Shown here: positions 1 to 5,344 of the stretch, one piece after another
How the letters are laid out: every line of letters begins with the position of its first letter
Numbering within the stretch: position 1 is the first letter of the stretch
Assembly: GCA_021811025.1 (NCBI GenBank)
Contig: JAJZPX010000162.1
Coordinates: 1 to 5,344 of the forward strand
DNA length: 5,344 nucleotides
Reading direction: 5' to 3'
From: Actinomycetes bacterium
Lineage (GTDB): Bacteria; Actinomycetota; Coriobacteriia; Anaerosomatales; JAJZPX01
Position numbers and translations under genes: made by a program
Notes under the pieces: model-generated
What the model was told of the DNA's origin: nothing
Databases searched by the model: none
Seen by the model: only the letters and a program-made list of their open reading frames with translations

Positions 1-345
1 TCCGCCGGCAAGCCGATCGGGCTGCTGTAGTCGATATGGGACATCTCCGCACAAGCCGACACGGACAGGCGGGCGCTCACGCAGACGCTCGGCCTGATCG
101 CGGTGGGGCTCGCGGTCGGCGCGGTCGCCATCGTGCTCGCGATCAACGTGCTCATCCTCAATCGCCTGACCGCGATCACTCGCGCGATGGAGGACCTGGG
201 CATGCGGGTGGCCGGCGGCGACTTCGGAGCGACATACGCGCCGGACGGCACGAAGGACGAGATCGGCGAGTTCCAGGAGTTCTTCGCGAAGTTCGTCAAG
301 GCCGTCACCGCAACCTTGAGATCGGCGATGTCCAAGGGCGCCTGA
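1..345 (+). pseudogene. 3' end of a membrane-anchored HAMP-domain signalling protein, with an in-frame amber codon
   Basis: Frame 1 is open from the window edge except for TAG at 28-30, and it ends at TGA 343-345. The reading before the stop (SAGKPIGLL) and after it (SIWDISAQADTDRRAL) looks like one continuous extracellular-sensor-to-membrane segment. It is followed by a hydrophobic helix (about nt 85-159) and a HAMP-like linker with the typical Gly-Asp pair (nt 217-222) and DEIG motif (nt 256-267). HAMP domains relay signals from a periplasmic or extracellular sensor through the membrane. No kinase, cyclase or methyl-accepting domain follows: the protein stops about 25 residues after DEIG, so it would be a short sensor-HAMP protein rather than a full receptor. 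The amber codon suggests a nonsense mutation or a sequencing error. Restart at GTG 103 would leave a 80-residue helix-HAMP stub, but no good ribosome site precedes it. Amber recoding is possible but unsupported here. Confidence 0.6.
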
Positions 346-396
346 CGTCCCGAGGGCGCGACGTCAGGCCCGGAGTGATCCGGGCCTGACGTCGCG
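340..396 (+). terminator. Three-arm inverted repeat, probable terminator or attenuator without U-tract
   Basis: Arm B (357-374) and arm C (379-396) are perfect 18-bp reverse complements around the four-base loop GTGA. Arm A (340-349, GCCTGACGTC) also matches arm B perfectly over 10 bp (360-369), with a 10-base loop. A and C therefore compete for B. Arm A contains the stop codon of the HAMP gene. No T-run follows, so this is not a textbook intrinsic terminator, although high-GC bacteria often use hairpins without U-tracts. It lies in the otherwise gene-free stretch 346-573, where I see no other well-supported element; a TATCCT hexamer at 533-538 has no convincing -35 partner. Confidence 0.5.
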
Positions 397-573
397 ACGC
401 GGGCGCTTCGGCGTCGGACCCGCTCGTCGGCCGATCGGCGGCGGTGGACGGCCGCTGCCTACCGCTCCGCGGTTTCCTCGACCGCTCGCCGATCGTCACC
501 TGAGACGGCTCCCATTCGGCCGCGCCGAGGCCTATCCTGTCGCCGTTCCGTTCGCCTTCACGTGGGGTGGGAG

Positions 574-918
574 ATGGCTCCTCATCCTGGATCCCGCTCA
601 TCGGCCGTGCCCGTGGCCCTCGCCGTCGTCGATCCTCGCGATCTGACCGTGAAGTGGCACAACGATCACGCGCTGAGCCTGTTCCCGGAGCCGCATCCCG
701 GCGAGGGGTTCACCGGCAAGTGCCTCGTCGATCTGCTGCCGCTTGCCAAGGCGCTCGGCGTGATCGCGAAGCTGCGCGAGGTCGCGAGAACGGGCGAGCC
801 GTATCACATGACCACCCACGTTGTGAGCGCCGCCGAGGACGGGCTCACGCTGTCGGCCTCGGCGTACCGGCTGCACTCCGGCGAGCTGCTGCTGGTCACG
901 GGGACGCCGCACCGCTGA
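574..918 (+). CDS. Stand-alone PAS-domain protein (114 aa)
   Basis: The predicted protein is almost entirely one PAS fold, with no attached output domain. Residues about 14-30 (VALAVVDPRDLTVKWHN) read as the first two PAS strands with the conserved Asn-containing turn. The segment GKCLVDLLP (48-56) is the usual helix and turn, LREVARTGEP (67-76) is the connecting helix, and the last 35 residues form the closing strands, ending LLLVTGTPHR. PAS domains bind small ligands or cofactors or mediate protein contacts; no cofactor-binding signature is certain here. The ATG at 574 is preceded by purine-rich sequence (GGGG 564-567, GGTGG 566-570) and is preferred over GTG 562, which would add four residues. 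It sits between a decayed HAMP sensor gene and a cold-shock remnant. It may be a partner subunit of a signalling system, but that is inference. Confidence 0.75.
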   Translation: MAPHPGSRSSAVPVALAVVDPRDLTVKWHNDHALSLFPEPHPGEGFTGKCLVDLLPLAKALGVIAKLREVARTGEPYHMTTHVVSAAEDGLTLSASAYRLHSGELLLVTGTPHR

Positions 919-936
919 CGTCCCCACGCGGAATGC

Positions 937-1080
937 GACGACGCGTTCGTCCACTTCAGCGAGATCCGGTTGGAGGGCTACGAATCCCTCGATGAGGGCC
1001 AGCGGGTGGCGTTCGAAGTCACTCGGGGCCAGAACGGCAAGCTGCAGGCGGGAGGGCATGAGCTGCGTCTGCTCGGGTAA
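937..1080 (+). pseudogene. Cold-shock domain remnant, N-terminus missing
   Basis: Translation gives DDAFVHFSEI, then LEGYESLDEGQRVAFEV and RGQNGKLQ, ending at TAA 1078-1080. This matches CspA-family proteins from the RNP2 motif (VFVHFSAI) to the C-terminus. The first roughly 25-30 residues, including the VKWFN start and the RNP1 motif (KGFGFI), are absent in every frame of the upstream sequence. There is no usable start codon before the RNP2 motif. The final segment (QAGGHELRLLG) looks a few residues longer than the usual QAANVRPL-type ending. The remnant is in the same frame as the PAS gene, separated from its TGA by only six codons. I read it as a truncated, probably non-functional cold-shock gene; the cause could be a deletion or recombination. 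Confidence 0.7.
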
Positions 1081-1095
1081 CAACACGGCGACGTC

Positions 1096-1103
1096 GAGGG
1101 GGG
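1096..1103 (+). promoter_or_regulatory. Ribosome binding site of the small membrane protein
   Basis: GAGGGGGG lies just before ATG 1106, with six bases between the GAGG core and the start. It selects ATG 1106 over the upstream in-frame starts from 992, whose translation overlaps the cold-shock remnant and looks non-coding. Confidence 0.55.
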
Positions 1104-1105
1104 CC

Positions 1106-1396
1106 ATGGCGGTCGTCGTCGTGAAAGTCAGGAGCCCGTCGCGCGAAAGCGCCCGGTGCGTGAAGCGAGAGGCGGATCGCATCGCCGACTGGATGACAGC
1201 GGTCGGACTCGCCGCCGCCGCAGCCGGTCCCGCGATCGTGTTCGCCTCCATGCTCGGCGGCCCGGTCTGGTTGCGTGCGTGCCTGATCGCTCTGGGAGCG
1301 CTCGTCGGCACGGCGGGCCTGGCCGTGCTCGCCGCCGACGCAGCCAGCGACGCGACGCGCCGGGCGGTCAGCGGGCGCCGGCCGTCTCGGGAATGA
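1106..1396 (+). CDS. Small two-helix membrane protein of unknown function (96 aa)
   Basis: I do not recognise this gene. It has a basic N-terminal segment (residues 7-28, rich in Arg and Lys), then two Ala/Gly/Leu-rich hydrophobic stretches, about 30-50 and 54-77, separated by a short GGP turn. The tail is Arg-rich and hydrophilic. The charge pattern suggests both ends face the cytoplasm with a short outside hairpin. The arrangement of an acidic-basic lead followed by two helices faintly resembles the beginning of Hly-III-type membrane proteins, but the match is too weak to name. The start is set by the purine-rich site at 1096-1103. The gene begins 25 bases after the cold-shock remnant's stop and its last 29 bases overlap the 3' end of ldh on the other strand. 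A spurious ORF in a GC-rich region cannot be excluded. Confidence 0.55.
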   Translation: MAVVVVKVRSPSRESARCVKREADRIADWMTAVGLAAAAAGPAIVFASMLGGPVWLRACLIALGALVGTAGLAVLAADAASDATRRAVSGRRPSRE

Positions 1397-2333
1397 CCTG
1401 ACCGACCGCCTCGCGCAGCACCTCGGCCGAGTGTGCGAAGTCGCGGCGCTCGTCCGGAGAGAGCTCGAGCTCGAGCACTTCGCGAATCCCGTCGCGGTTC
1501 ACCACCGCCGGGACGCCGATGAAGACGTCCCTCTGGCCGTACTGCCCGTCGAGATACGCCGAGACGGTGAGGATCGCGTTCTCGTTGCGCACGACGGCCT
1601 GCGTCAGGCGCAGCAGCCCCATCCCGATTCCGTAGTACGTCGCGCCCTTTCGCTCGATGATCCTGTACGCCGCGTCCCGCACGTCCGCGAACACATGCTC
1701 CAGGTCCGCGCGAGAGTACCTCGGATCGCGCTCGGCGAGGTCGGTGACGGGCACCCCGGAGATGTCGGCGTGGCTCCAGACGGCGAGCTCCGTGTCGCCG
1801 TGCTCGCCGATGATGTTCGCGTGCACGTTTCGCGCGTCCACGTCGAAGTACTCGCCGAGCAGGAAGCGGAAGCGCGCCGTGTCGAGCAGCGTGCCGGAGC
1901 CGATGATGCGCTGCGGCGGCAGCTCGGAGCACTTCCACACGACGTAGGCCATCACATCGACCGGGTTGCTCGCCACCACGAAGATGCCGGCGAACCCGCT
2001 CTCCATGACCTTCGTGCAGATGCCGCGCAGTATGGCGGCGTTGCGCGTGAGGAGATCGAGCCGCGTCTCGCCGGGTCGCTGCGCCGCGCCGGCCGTCAGG
2101 AGGACGACGTCCGAGTCCCGGCAATCGTCGTAGTCCCCCGCCCAGATCCGCATCGGGGGAGAGAATGCCATGGCGTGGTTGAGGTCCATCGCCTCGCCCT
2201 CCGCCCGCTCCCGGTTCGCGTCTATCAGCACGATCTCGTCGACGAGTCGCGCGCCGAGAAGCGTGTACGCGTACGTCGATCCGACGAAGCCGGTGCCGAT
2301 CACCACTACGCGCGTCTTACGCAGAGTCTTCAC
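1368..2333 (-). CDS. ldh: L-lactate dehydrogenase (NAD-dependent)
   Basis: This 321-residue cytoplasmic enzyme should interconvert pyruvate and L-lactate with NADH/NAD+, usually as the last step of fermentation. The N-terminal Rossmann motif is GTGFVGS (13-19), and Asp38 ends the second strand, as expected for NAD. The active-site loop is AQRPGETR (84-91). Gln85 corresponds to Gln102 of classical LDH numbering, where malate dehydrogenases have Arg, so lactate is the better call. Arg91, Asp151, Arg154 (in GSGTLLDTARFR) and His178 (in IIGEHGDTE) are the catalytic and substrate-binding residues, all present. The length is normal for the family (about 310-330). The GTG start at 2331-2333 is chosen because it gives the usual short lead before the Rossmann fold and has GGAGGT seven bases upstream; a longer frame to 2534 adds a Pro/Arg-rich stretch unlike LDH. 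It is transcribed divergently from the deacetylase pair. Confidence 0.95.
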   Translation of the reverse strand: MKTLRKTRVVVIGTGFVGSTYAYTLLGARLVDEIVLIDANRERAEGEAMDLNHAMAFSPPMRIWAGDYDDCRDSDVVLLTAGAAQRPGETRLDLLTRNAAILRGICTKVMESGFAGIFVVASNPVDVMAYVVWKCSELPPQRIIGSGTLLDTARFRFLLGEYFDVDARNVHANIIGEHGDTELAVWSHADISGVPVTDLAERDPRYSRADLEHVFADVRDAAYRIIERKGATYYGIGMGLLRLTQAVVRNENAILTVSAYLDGQYGQRDVFIGVPAVVNRDGIREVLELELSPDERRDFAHSAEVLREAVGQVIPETAGAR

Positions 2334-2340
2334 TGTCGCC

Positions 2341-2346
2341 ACCTCC
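2341..2346 (-). promoter_or_regulatory. Shine-Dalgarno site deciding the ldh start
   Basis: On the minus strand this reads GGAGGT, seven bases before the GTG at 2333-2331. It supports GTG 2333 as the ldh start rather than in-frame starts further upstream. I could not identify a convincing ldh promoter in the rest of the 184-bp divergent region. Confidence 0.8.
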
Positions 2347-2457
2347 ACCCCGGCGTCTTCATGCGGCCTAGATACCCGCATCGTCGGGGGAGCGTTCCGG
2401 GGCGGTCCTGTGGCGAGAAGAGCCAAGCCGCCGGGAGGAGGCCCGGGGGGTGCTGGT

Positions 2458-2487
2458 TTGACATGGCAGCTTCCGACTTCGTAAGGT
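2458..2487 (+). promoter_or_regulatory. Promoter of the deacetylase operon
   Basis: A perfect -35 hexamer TTGACA (2458-2463) is followed after 18 bases by TAAGGT (2482-2487), which fits the TAnnnT -10 pattern of high-GC Gram-positives. The predicted transcript starts near 2494, about 24 bases before the GTG at 2518. A GGAAGG ribosome site (2507-2512) lies five bases before the start. The position and direction suit the two deacetylase genes downstream. Confidence 0.6.
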
Positions 2488-2517
2488 GCCGACACGTCCC
2501 GGCGCCGGAAGGTTTCC

Positions 2518-3405
2518 GTGAGTCTTCTTGCCACATCGAATCCACTCCGCGCCGTGACGGCCTGTGTCGCTGTGGCTGCAGCGTTCGCGGCGGGATACGC
2601 CGGGTGTGGCGGAGGGCTTCGAGGTGCCTCGCCCGGCTCGCCGATCCTCCGCGCGGAGTCGCGCGGCGTGACCGCCTCACGGGGATCCTCGGCCGAGTCG
2701 GCGGAGGCTCTGGCGTTCGAACGGAAGCGCTCGGTGCCGCCCTCGCCGGCGGCGGATCCGCCGGCGCTGCTGCGGCCAACCGGCTACGACCTTCGTGAGT
2801 ACCGGGGGAAGATGGTGCGCCGCGGCCCGAGCGGCGGCAGGCGCGTCGCCCTCACGTTCGACGACGGTCCCTCCGTGAACACGGAGAAGGTACTCGAGGT
2901 GCTTCGGGAGCACCGCGCGAAGGCGACGTTCTTCTTCGTGGGTGGCCGCATACTGGGGAAAGAAGCAGTGGCGCTGGATGTGGTGCGGCAGGGGTCGGAG
3001 GTGGCCAACCACACGTGGAGCCACGTCGAGCTCAAGGGACTGTCCGAGGCGCAGGTCGAGAAGACGATACGCTTGACGCAAGAGGAGATCGTGGGCGCGA
3101 CCGGGGTGCAGAACGAGTTCGTACGGCCGCGCGGCGGGGCCTGCGACGACACGGCGCTGGAGGTCGTCCGCCGGATGGGCCTGGTGATGGTCGGATGGGA
3201 CGCGTCCGGACACGACACGTTCAAGGAGGACAAGACGGTCGAGCAGATCGAGGCTCTCACCGTCAGGGAGGCGGGCGCGGGGTCGATCGTGCTGCTGCAC
3301 GAGATGAACCCGTCGACGGTGCGCGCGCTGCCGGCGATCCTCGACCGCCTGGAGGCGGAGGGCTACCAGCTCGTGACGCTGGCGGACCTCCTGAGGCCGG
3401 GGTGA
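2518..3405 (+). CDS. Secreted lipoprotein polysaccharide deacetylase (NodB/CE4), first of a pair
   Basis: This 295-residue protein probably removes acetyl groups from a cell-wall or extracellular polysaccharide; the substrate cannot be read from the sequence. A hydrophobic signal (about 10-29) ends YAGC with Cys30 as the likely lipidated residue, an imperfect lipobox. A low-complexity Ser/Ala/Pro linker (about 31-90) precedes the NodB domain (about 108-290). Motif 1 is TFDDGP with Asp115 and Asp116; motif 2 is NHTWSH with His165 and His169, completing the metal triad. Arg203 in RPRGG stands for motif 3, WDASGHD (227-233) for motif 4, and LLH with His261 for motif 5. Motif 3 lacks the usual RxPYG and has Cys-Asp-Asp after it. 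GTG 2518 has GGAAGG upstream. Its stop overlaps the start of the next deacetylase. Confidence 0.9.
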   Translation: MSLLATSNPLRAVTACVAVAAAFAAGYAGCGGGLRGASPGSPILRAESRGVTASRGSSAESAEALAFERKRSVPPSPAADPPALLRPTGYDLREYRGKMVRRGPSGGRRVALTFDDGPSVNTEKVLEVLREHRAKATFFFVGGRILGKEAVALDVVRQGSEVANHTWSHVELKGLSEAQVEKTIRLTQEEIVGATGVQNEFVRPRGGACDDTALEVVRRMGLVMVGWDASGHDTFKEDKTVEQIEALTVREAGAGSIVLLHEMNPSTVRALPAILDRLEAEGYQLVTLADLLRPG

Positions 3406-4229
3406 GCACCCGGCGCGCGGCTTGGACCGCATCCGTGGCCGCCCTGCTGGCGTGCGCGGTAGCGGCGTGCTCGAGCCCGTCTGCCTCCTCGGTCGAGCGC
3501 GCGTCACGCCGGACGCCGCACTCGGTTGGCAACGCGGCCGTCCGCGCCGCCGAGGCGGCCGCGTCGGCGATGACCTCCGCCTCGGTCCGGCCTACGGGCA
3601 GCCCCGCGGCGGAGATCGATCCGGCGCCGTTCCTCGGCCGGCCTTTGAAGCGCGCTCCGTTCGCGACGCGGAAGGTGGCGCTCACGCTCGACGACGGCCC
3701 GTCGCGCAACACCGCCGAGGTGCTCTCGATCTTCGAGCGGCTCAACGCGCGCTGCACCTTCTTCTTCGTCGGTGGACGCGTTCGTGGCTACCGCTCCGTG
3801 GCGAAGCAGGCGTACGAGACGGGGTTCGAGATAGGCAACCACACCTGGGACCATCAGGAGATCCACGAGACGCCGCTGGCGTTCGACCTCAAGGAGATCG
3901 ACCGGTGTCAGGCCGAGCTGGTTGAGGTCACCGGGCACGAGGCCGTGTTCGTGCGTCCGCCGACCGGCCACTGGGACGACGCTACTCTTCGGGCCGCCGG
4001 GGAGCGCGGGATGGTGCTCGCGCTCTGGAGCCTCCACGGGCAGGACACCGGTCCGGGGACGCACGCGCGCACCATCACCTCGGGCGTCCTTCGCAGCGCG
4101 AGGGGCGGGGACGTCATCCTGCTGCACGAGACGAACCCGGAGACGGTGAAGGCTCTGCCGGCGATCATCGAGGGCCTGCGCGCGAAGGGGCTCGAGCCGG
4201 TGACGCTCTCGGAGCTGCTCACGCGCTGA
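3402..4229 (+). CDS. Secreted lipoprotein polysaccharide deacetylase (NodB/CE4), second of a pair
   Basis: This 275-residue paralogue of the preceding gene has the same layout. An Arg-containing signal with a hydrophobic core ends VAAC, with Cys23 as the likely lipidation site. An Ala/Ser-rich linker follows to about residue 85, then the NodB domain (about 90-272). Motif 1 is TLDDGP (Asp97, Asp98), with Leu in place of the usual Phe. Motif 2 is NHTWDH (His147, His151). Arg185 lies in RPPTGHWDD, WSLHGQDT (209-216) replaces motif 4, and LLH holds His242. The putative metal and acid/base residues are all present, so it should be active. The start is GTG 3402, overlapping the upstream TGA in the sequence GTGA, with GAGG five bases before it; the frame extends further upstream to 3015 but that part is a shadow of the first gene. 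The overlap predicts coupled translation and similar amounts of both proteins. Confidence 0.9.
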   Translation: MSTRRAAWTASVAALLACAVAACSSPSASSVERASRRTPHSVGNAAVRAAEAAASAMTSASVRPTGSPAAEIDPAPFLGRPLKRAPFATRKVALTLDDGPSRNTAEVLSIFERLNARCTFFFVGGRVRGYRSVAKQAYETGFEIGNHTWDHQEIHETPLAFDLKEIDRCQAELVEVTGHEAVFVRPPTGHWDDATLRAAGERGMVLALWSLHGQDTGPGTHARTITSGVLRSARGGDVILLHETNPETVKALPAIIEGLRAKGLEPVTLSELLTR

Positions 4230-4252
4230 GCCGCCGCGTCGCAGGTCTCGGG

Positions 4253-4258
4253 TATAGT
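4253..4258 (+). promoter_or_regulatory. -10 box for a leaderless DUF72 transcript
   Basis: TATAGT matches the TATAAT consensus at five of six positions and ends six bases before ATG 4265, placing the predicted transcription start at or next to the A of the start codon. No Shine-Dalgarno sequence lies in the 4230-4264 gap and no -35 hexamer is recognisable at the usual distance. This is the signature of leaderless genes. Confidence 0.6.
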
Positions 4259-4264
4259 CGCGTC

Positions 4265-5224
4265 ATGGGAGAGCTACGCATCGGCACGTGCAGCTGGACG
4301 GACAGGACGATGGTCCCCGTCTGGTACCCGCCGGGCGTCAAGACGGCCGAGGCGCGGCTGCGCTACTACGCGGAGCGGTTCGACGTGGTCGAGGCGGACT
4401 CGCCCTTCTACGCGGTCCCCGACGTGCGCACTGTCGAGCTCTGGGTGGAGCGCACTCCTGCGGACTTCGTCTTCTTCGTAAAGGCGTTCGGCATGATGAC
4501 GCAGCACAACGTGCTCGAGAGGGCGTTGCCGCCGCAGCTGCGCGACTTCCCGCACGAGGCGGATGCGGCCGGCCGCGTCGTTCGTCCGTCGGCCGATCTC
4601 GTCGAGGCGGGCTTCGACGTGTTCCTCGCGGCGATCGAGCCGCTGCGCTCGGCCGGCAAGCTCGGCGGCGTCCTGATGCAGTTCCCGCCGTACTTCACGG
4701 CGCTCGACACCGACCGGACGCGGCGCAACCTGGAGTACCTCGAGTACTGCCGGGCGAAGCTGGGGCACGACCGCATGCTGGTCGAGTTCCGGCACCCGAG
4801 CTGGGTGGAGGAGGCGCGGCGCGAGTCGACGCTGGCGTTCCTCGAGGGCCATCGCATGAGCTTCGTGTCGGTGGACGCGCCGCAGTTCGACGAGCGGCTC
4901 ACGATGCCGCCGCTGGCCGCCGTCACGGCGCGCTGCGCGTACGTGCGATTCCACGGGCGCAATCGCGGAACGTACTTCAAGCGCACGGAGAGCGCGGCCG
5001 ACCGCTTCGACTACGTCTATCGCCCCGAGGAGCTGCGCGAGTGGGAACCGCCGGTGCGGGACCTCGCGGAGGCGGCGGACGAGACGTACGTGATGTTCAA
5101 CAACTGCCGCTATGACTACGCGCCGCGCAACGCGGCCGAGATGGCGGAGATACTCGAAGACGTCGTGCGCAGGCTGCCGGACGGGGATCTGCCCGGGCAT
5201 CACGACGAGGAGACGCTGTTCTAA
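4265..5224 (+). CDS. DUF72 (YecE-type) TIM-barrel protein
   Basis: This 319-residue protein belongs to the DUF72 family, predicted TIM barrels of unproven biochemical role. The family opening IGTCSW (6-11) is followed by the expected WYPPG (20-24), a Tyr-x-Phe lead to VEADSPFYAVP (42-52) and the FVFFVKAF strand. EFRHPSW (174-180), YVRFHGRN (226-233) and YVMFNNC (275-281) are the remaining hallmark strands. Length is at the upper end for the family, mainly through an insert around residues 90-120 and an acidic, His-containing tail. There is no signal peptide, so it is cytoplasmic. ATG 4265 is the natural start, giving the family N-terminus directly. It lies 35 bases after the deacetylase stop but has its own -10 box and no ribosome site, so it is probably expressed separately as a leaderless mRNA. 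No function should be inferred from its neighbours. Confidence 0.92.
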   Translation: MGELRIGTCSWTDRTMVPVWYPPGVKTAEARLRYYAERFDVVEADSPFYAVPDVRTVELWVERTPADFVFFVKAFGMMTQHNVLERALPPQLRDFPHEADAAGRVVRPSADLVEAGFDVFLAAIEPLRSAGKLGGVLMQFPPYFTALDTDRTRRNLEYLEYCRAKLGHDRMLVEFRHPSWVEEARRESTLAFLEGHRMSFVSVDAPQFDERLTMPPLAAVTARCAYVRFHGRNRGTYFKRTESAADRFDYVYRPEELREWEPPVRDLAEAADETYVMFNNCRYDYAPRNAAEMAEILEDVVRRLPDGDLPGHHDEETLF

Positions 5225-5253
5225 GGGTCGCTCTTCTCACCGTCGCCCCGGCG

Positions 5254-5283
5254 TTGACGGAGACAGTTCGTCGCGCTTACTAT
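5254..5283 (+). promoter_or_regulatory. Promoter of the gene at the right edge
   Basis: TTGACG (5254-5259) and TACTAT (5278-5283) are separated by 18 bases and match the consensus at five and four positions. The predicted start near 5290 leaves a leader of about 24 bases before GTG 5314. No clear terminator for the preceding DUF72 gene is visible between 5225 and this promoter. Confidence 0.6.
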
Positions 5284-5300
5284 TAGCCCACCTAACCATT

Positions 5301-5306
5301 AGGAGG
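5301..5306 (+). promoter_or_regulatory. Strong Shine-Dalgarno site for the edge gene
   Basis: AGGAGG lies seven bases before GTG 5314, an ideal position. Its first bases also form the right arm of a short inverted repeat (CCTAA 5291-5295, TTAGG 5299-5303). Confidence 0.8.
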
Positions 5307-5313
5307 GCGAACC

Positions 5314-5344
5314 GTGAGTGCGGACCTCGGCCGGCGGCTGGCCC
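5314..5344 (+). CDS. 5' end of an unidentified gene, cut by the window edge
   Basis: Only ten codons are visible, reading MSADLGRRLA with GTG as start. The call rests on the signals before it: a good promoter pair, a 24-base leader and an AGGAGG site at the best spacing. The residues show no recognisable family motif, so no function can be given. Confidence 0.7.
   Translation, partial: MSADLGRRLA

Noticed and set aside
430..439. Ten-base palindrome GCCGATCGGC in the gap before the PAS gene
   Set aside because: It is short, GC-rich and isolated, and has no nearby promoter elements to make it an operator.
640..657. VKWHND in the PAS protein resembling the VKWFN start of cold-shock proteins
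   Set aside because: The surrounding residues fit a PAS fold, and no RNP1 follows, so it is not the missing start of the cold-shock remnant.
1463..1476. Perfect 14-bp palindrome made of GAGCTC repeats
   Set aside because: It lies inside ldh and encodes alternating Leu and Glu residues; codon choice explains it.
598..2124. Long minus-strand open frame of 508 codons
   Set aside because: It is a shadow frame of ldh joined to antisense of the membrane protein and PAS genes, Arg/Ala-rich with no recognisable domain.
2334..2457. Possible ldh promoter on the minus strand around GTATCT
   Set aside because: No matching -35 hexamer at a suitable distance; too weak to report as a feature.
1431..2798. 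Long plus-strand open frame of 455 codons
   Set aside because: It runs antisense to ldh and is rich in Arg, Val and His as expected from the complement of a GC-rich gene; it shows no family motif.

Overview
The window is GC-rich (about two thirds G+C by eye). It uses GTG starts freely, has clear Shine-Dalgarno sites and one probable leaderless gene, and all intact genes end in TGA or TAA. Together with an NAD-dependent L-lactate dehydrogenase and lipoprotein polysaccharide deacetylases, this suggests a high-GC Gram-positive bacterium, probably Actinomycetota and perhaps Coriobacteriia-like. The taxonomic placement is inference.

Left part (1-1396): the window opens inside the 3' end of a membrane-anchored HAMP-domain gene that carries an in-frame amber codon at 28-30. 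Its stop codon lies in the first arm of an unusual three-arm inverted repeat (340-396), probably a terminator or attenuator without a U-tract. Next comes a 114-residue stand-alone PAS-domain protein (574-918). In the same reading frame just after its stop is the C-terminal two thirds of a cold-shock domain (937-1080) lacking the first strands and RNP1, so it is a gene remnant. A 96-residue two-helix membrane protein of unknown role (1106-1396) follows.

Middle (1368-4229): the membrane-protein gene runs tail to tail, with a 29-bp overlap, into an intact L-lactate dehydrogenase gene on the minus strand. Back to back with ldh, across a 184-bp divergent intergenic region, is a two-gene operon of paralogous NodB-type (CE4) polysaccharide deacetylases. 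Both are predicted secreted lipoproteins. They overlap by GTGA, so translation is probably coupled, and a TTGACA/TAAGGT promoter precedes the pair. They keep the Asp-Asp, His-x3-His and C-terminal His catalytic set but depart from the usual RxPYG and D-x-D-W motifs.

Right part (4230-5344): a DUF72 (YecE-type) TIM-barrel protein has a TATAGT -10 box six bases before its ATG and no Shine-Dalgarno, which predicts a leaderless mRNA. The window ends with a promoter, a strong AGGAGG site and the first ten codons of another plus-strand gene.

I see no CRISPR array, tRNA, rRNA, insertion sequence or obvious defence or mobile system. The most unusual items are the decayed sensor and cold-shock genes, the three-arm repeat, the divergent deacetylase pair and the leaderless DUF72 gene.
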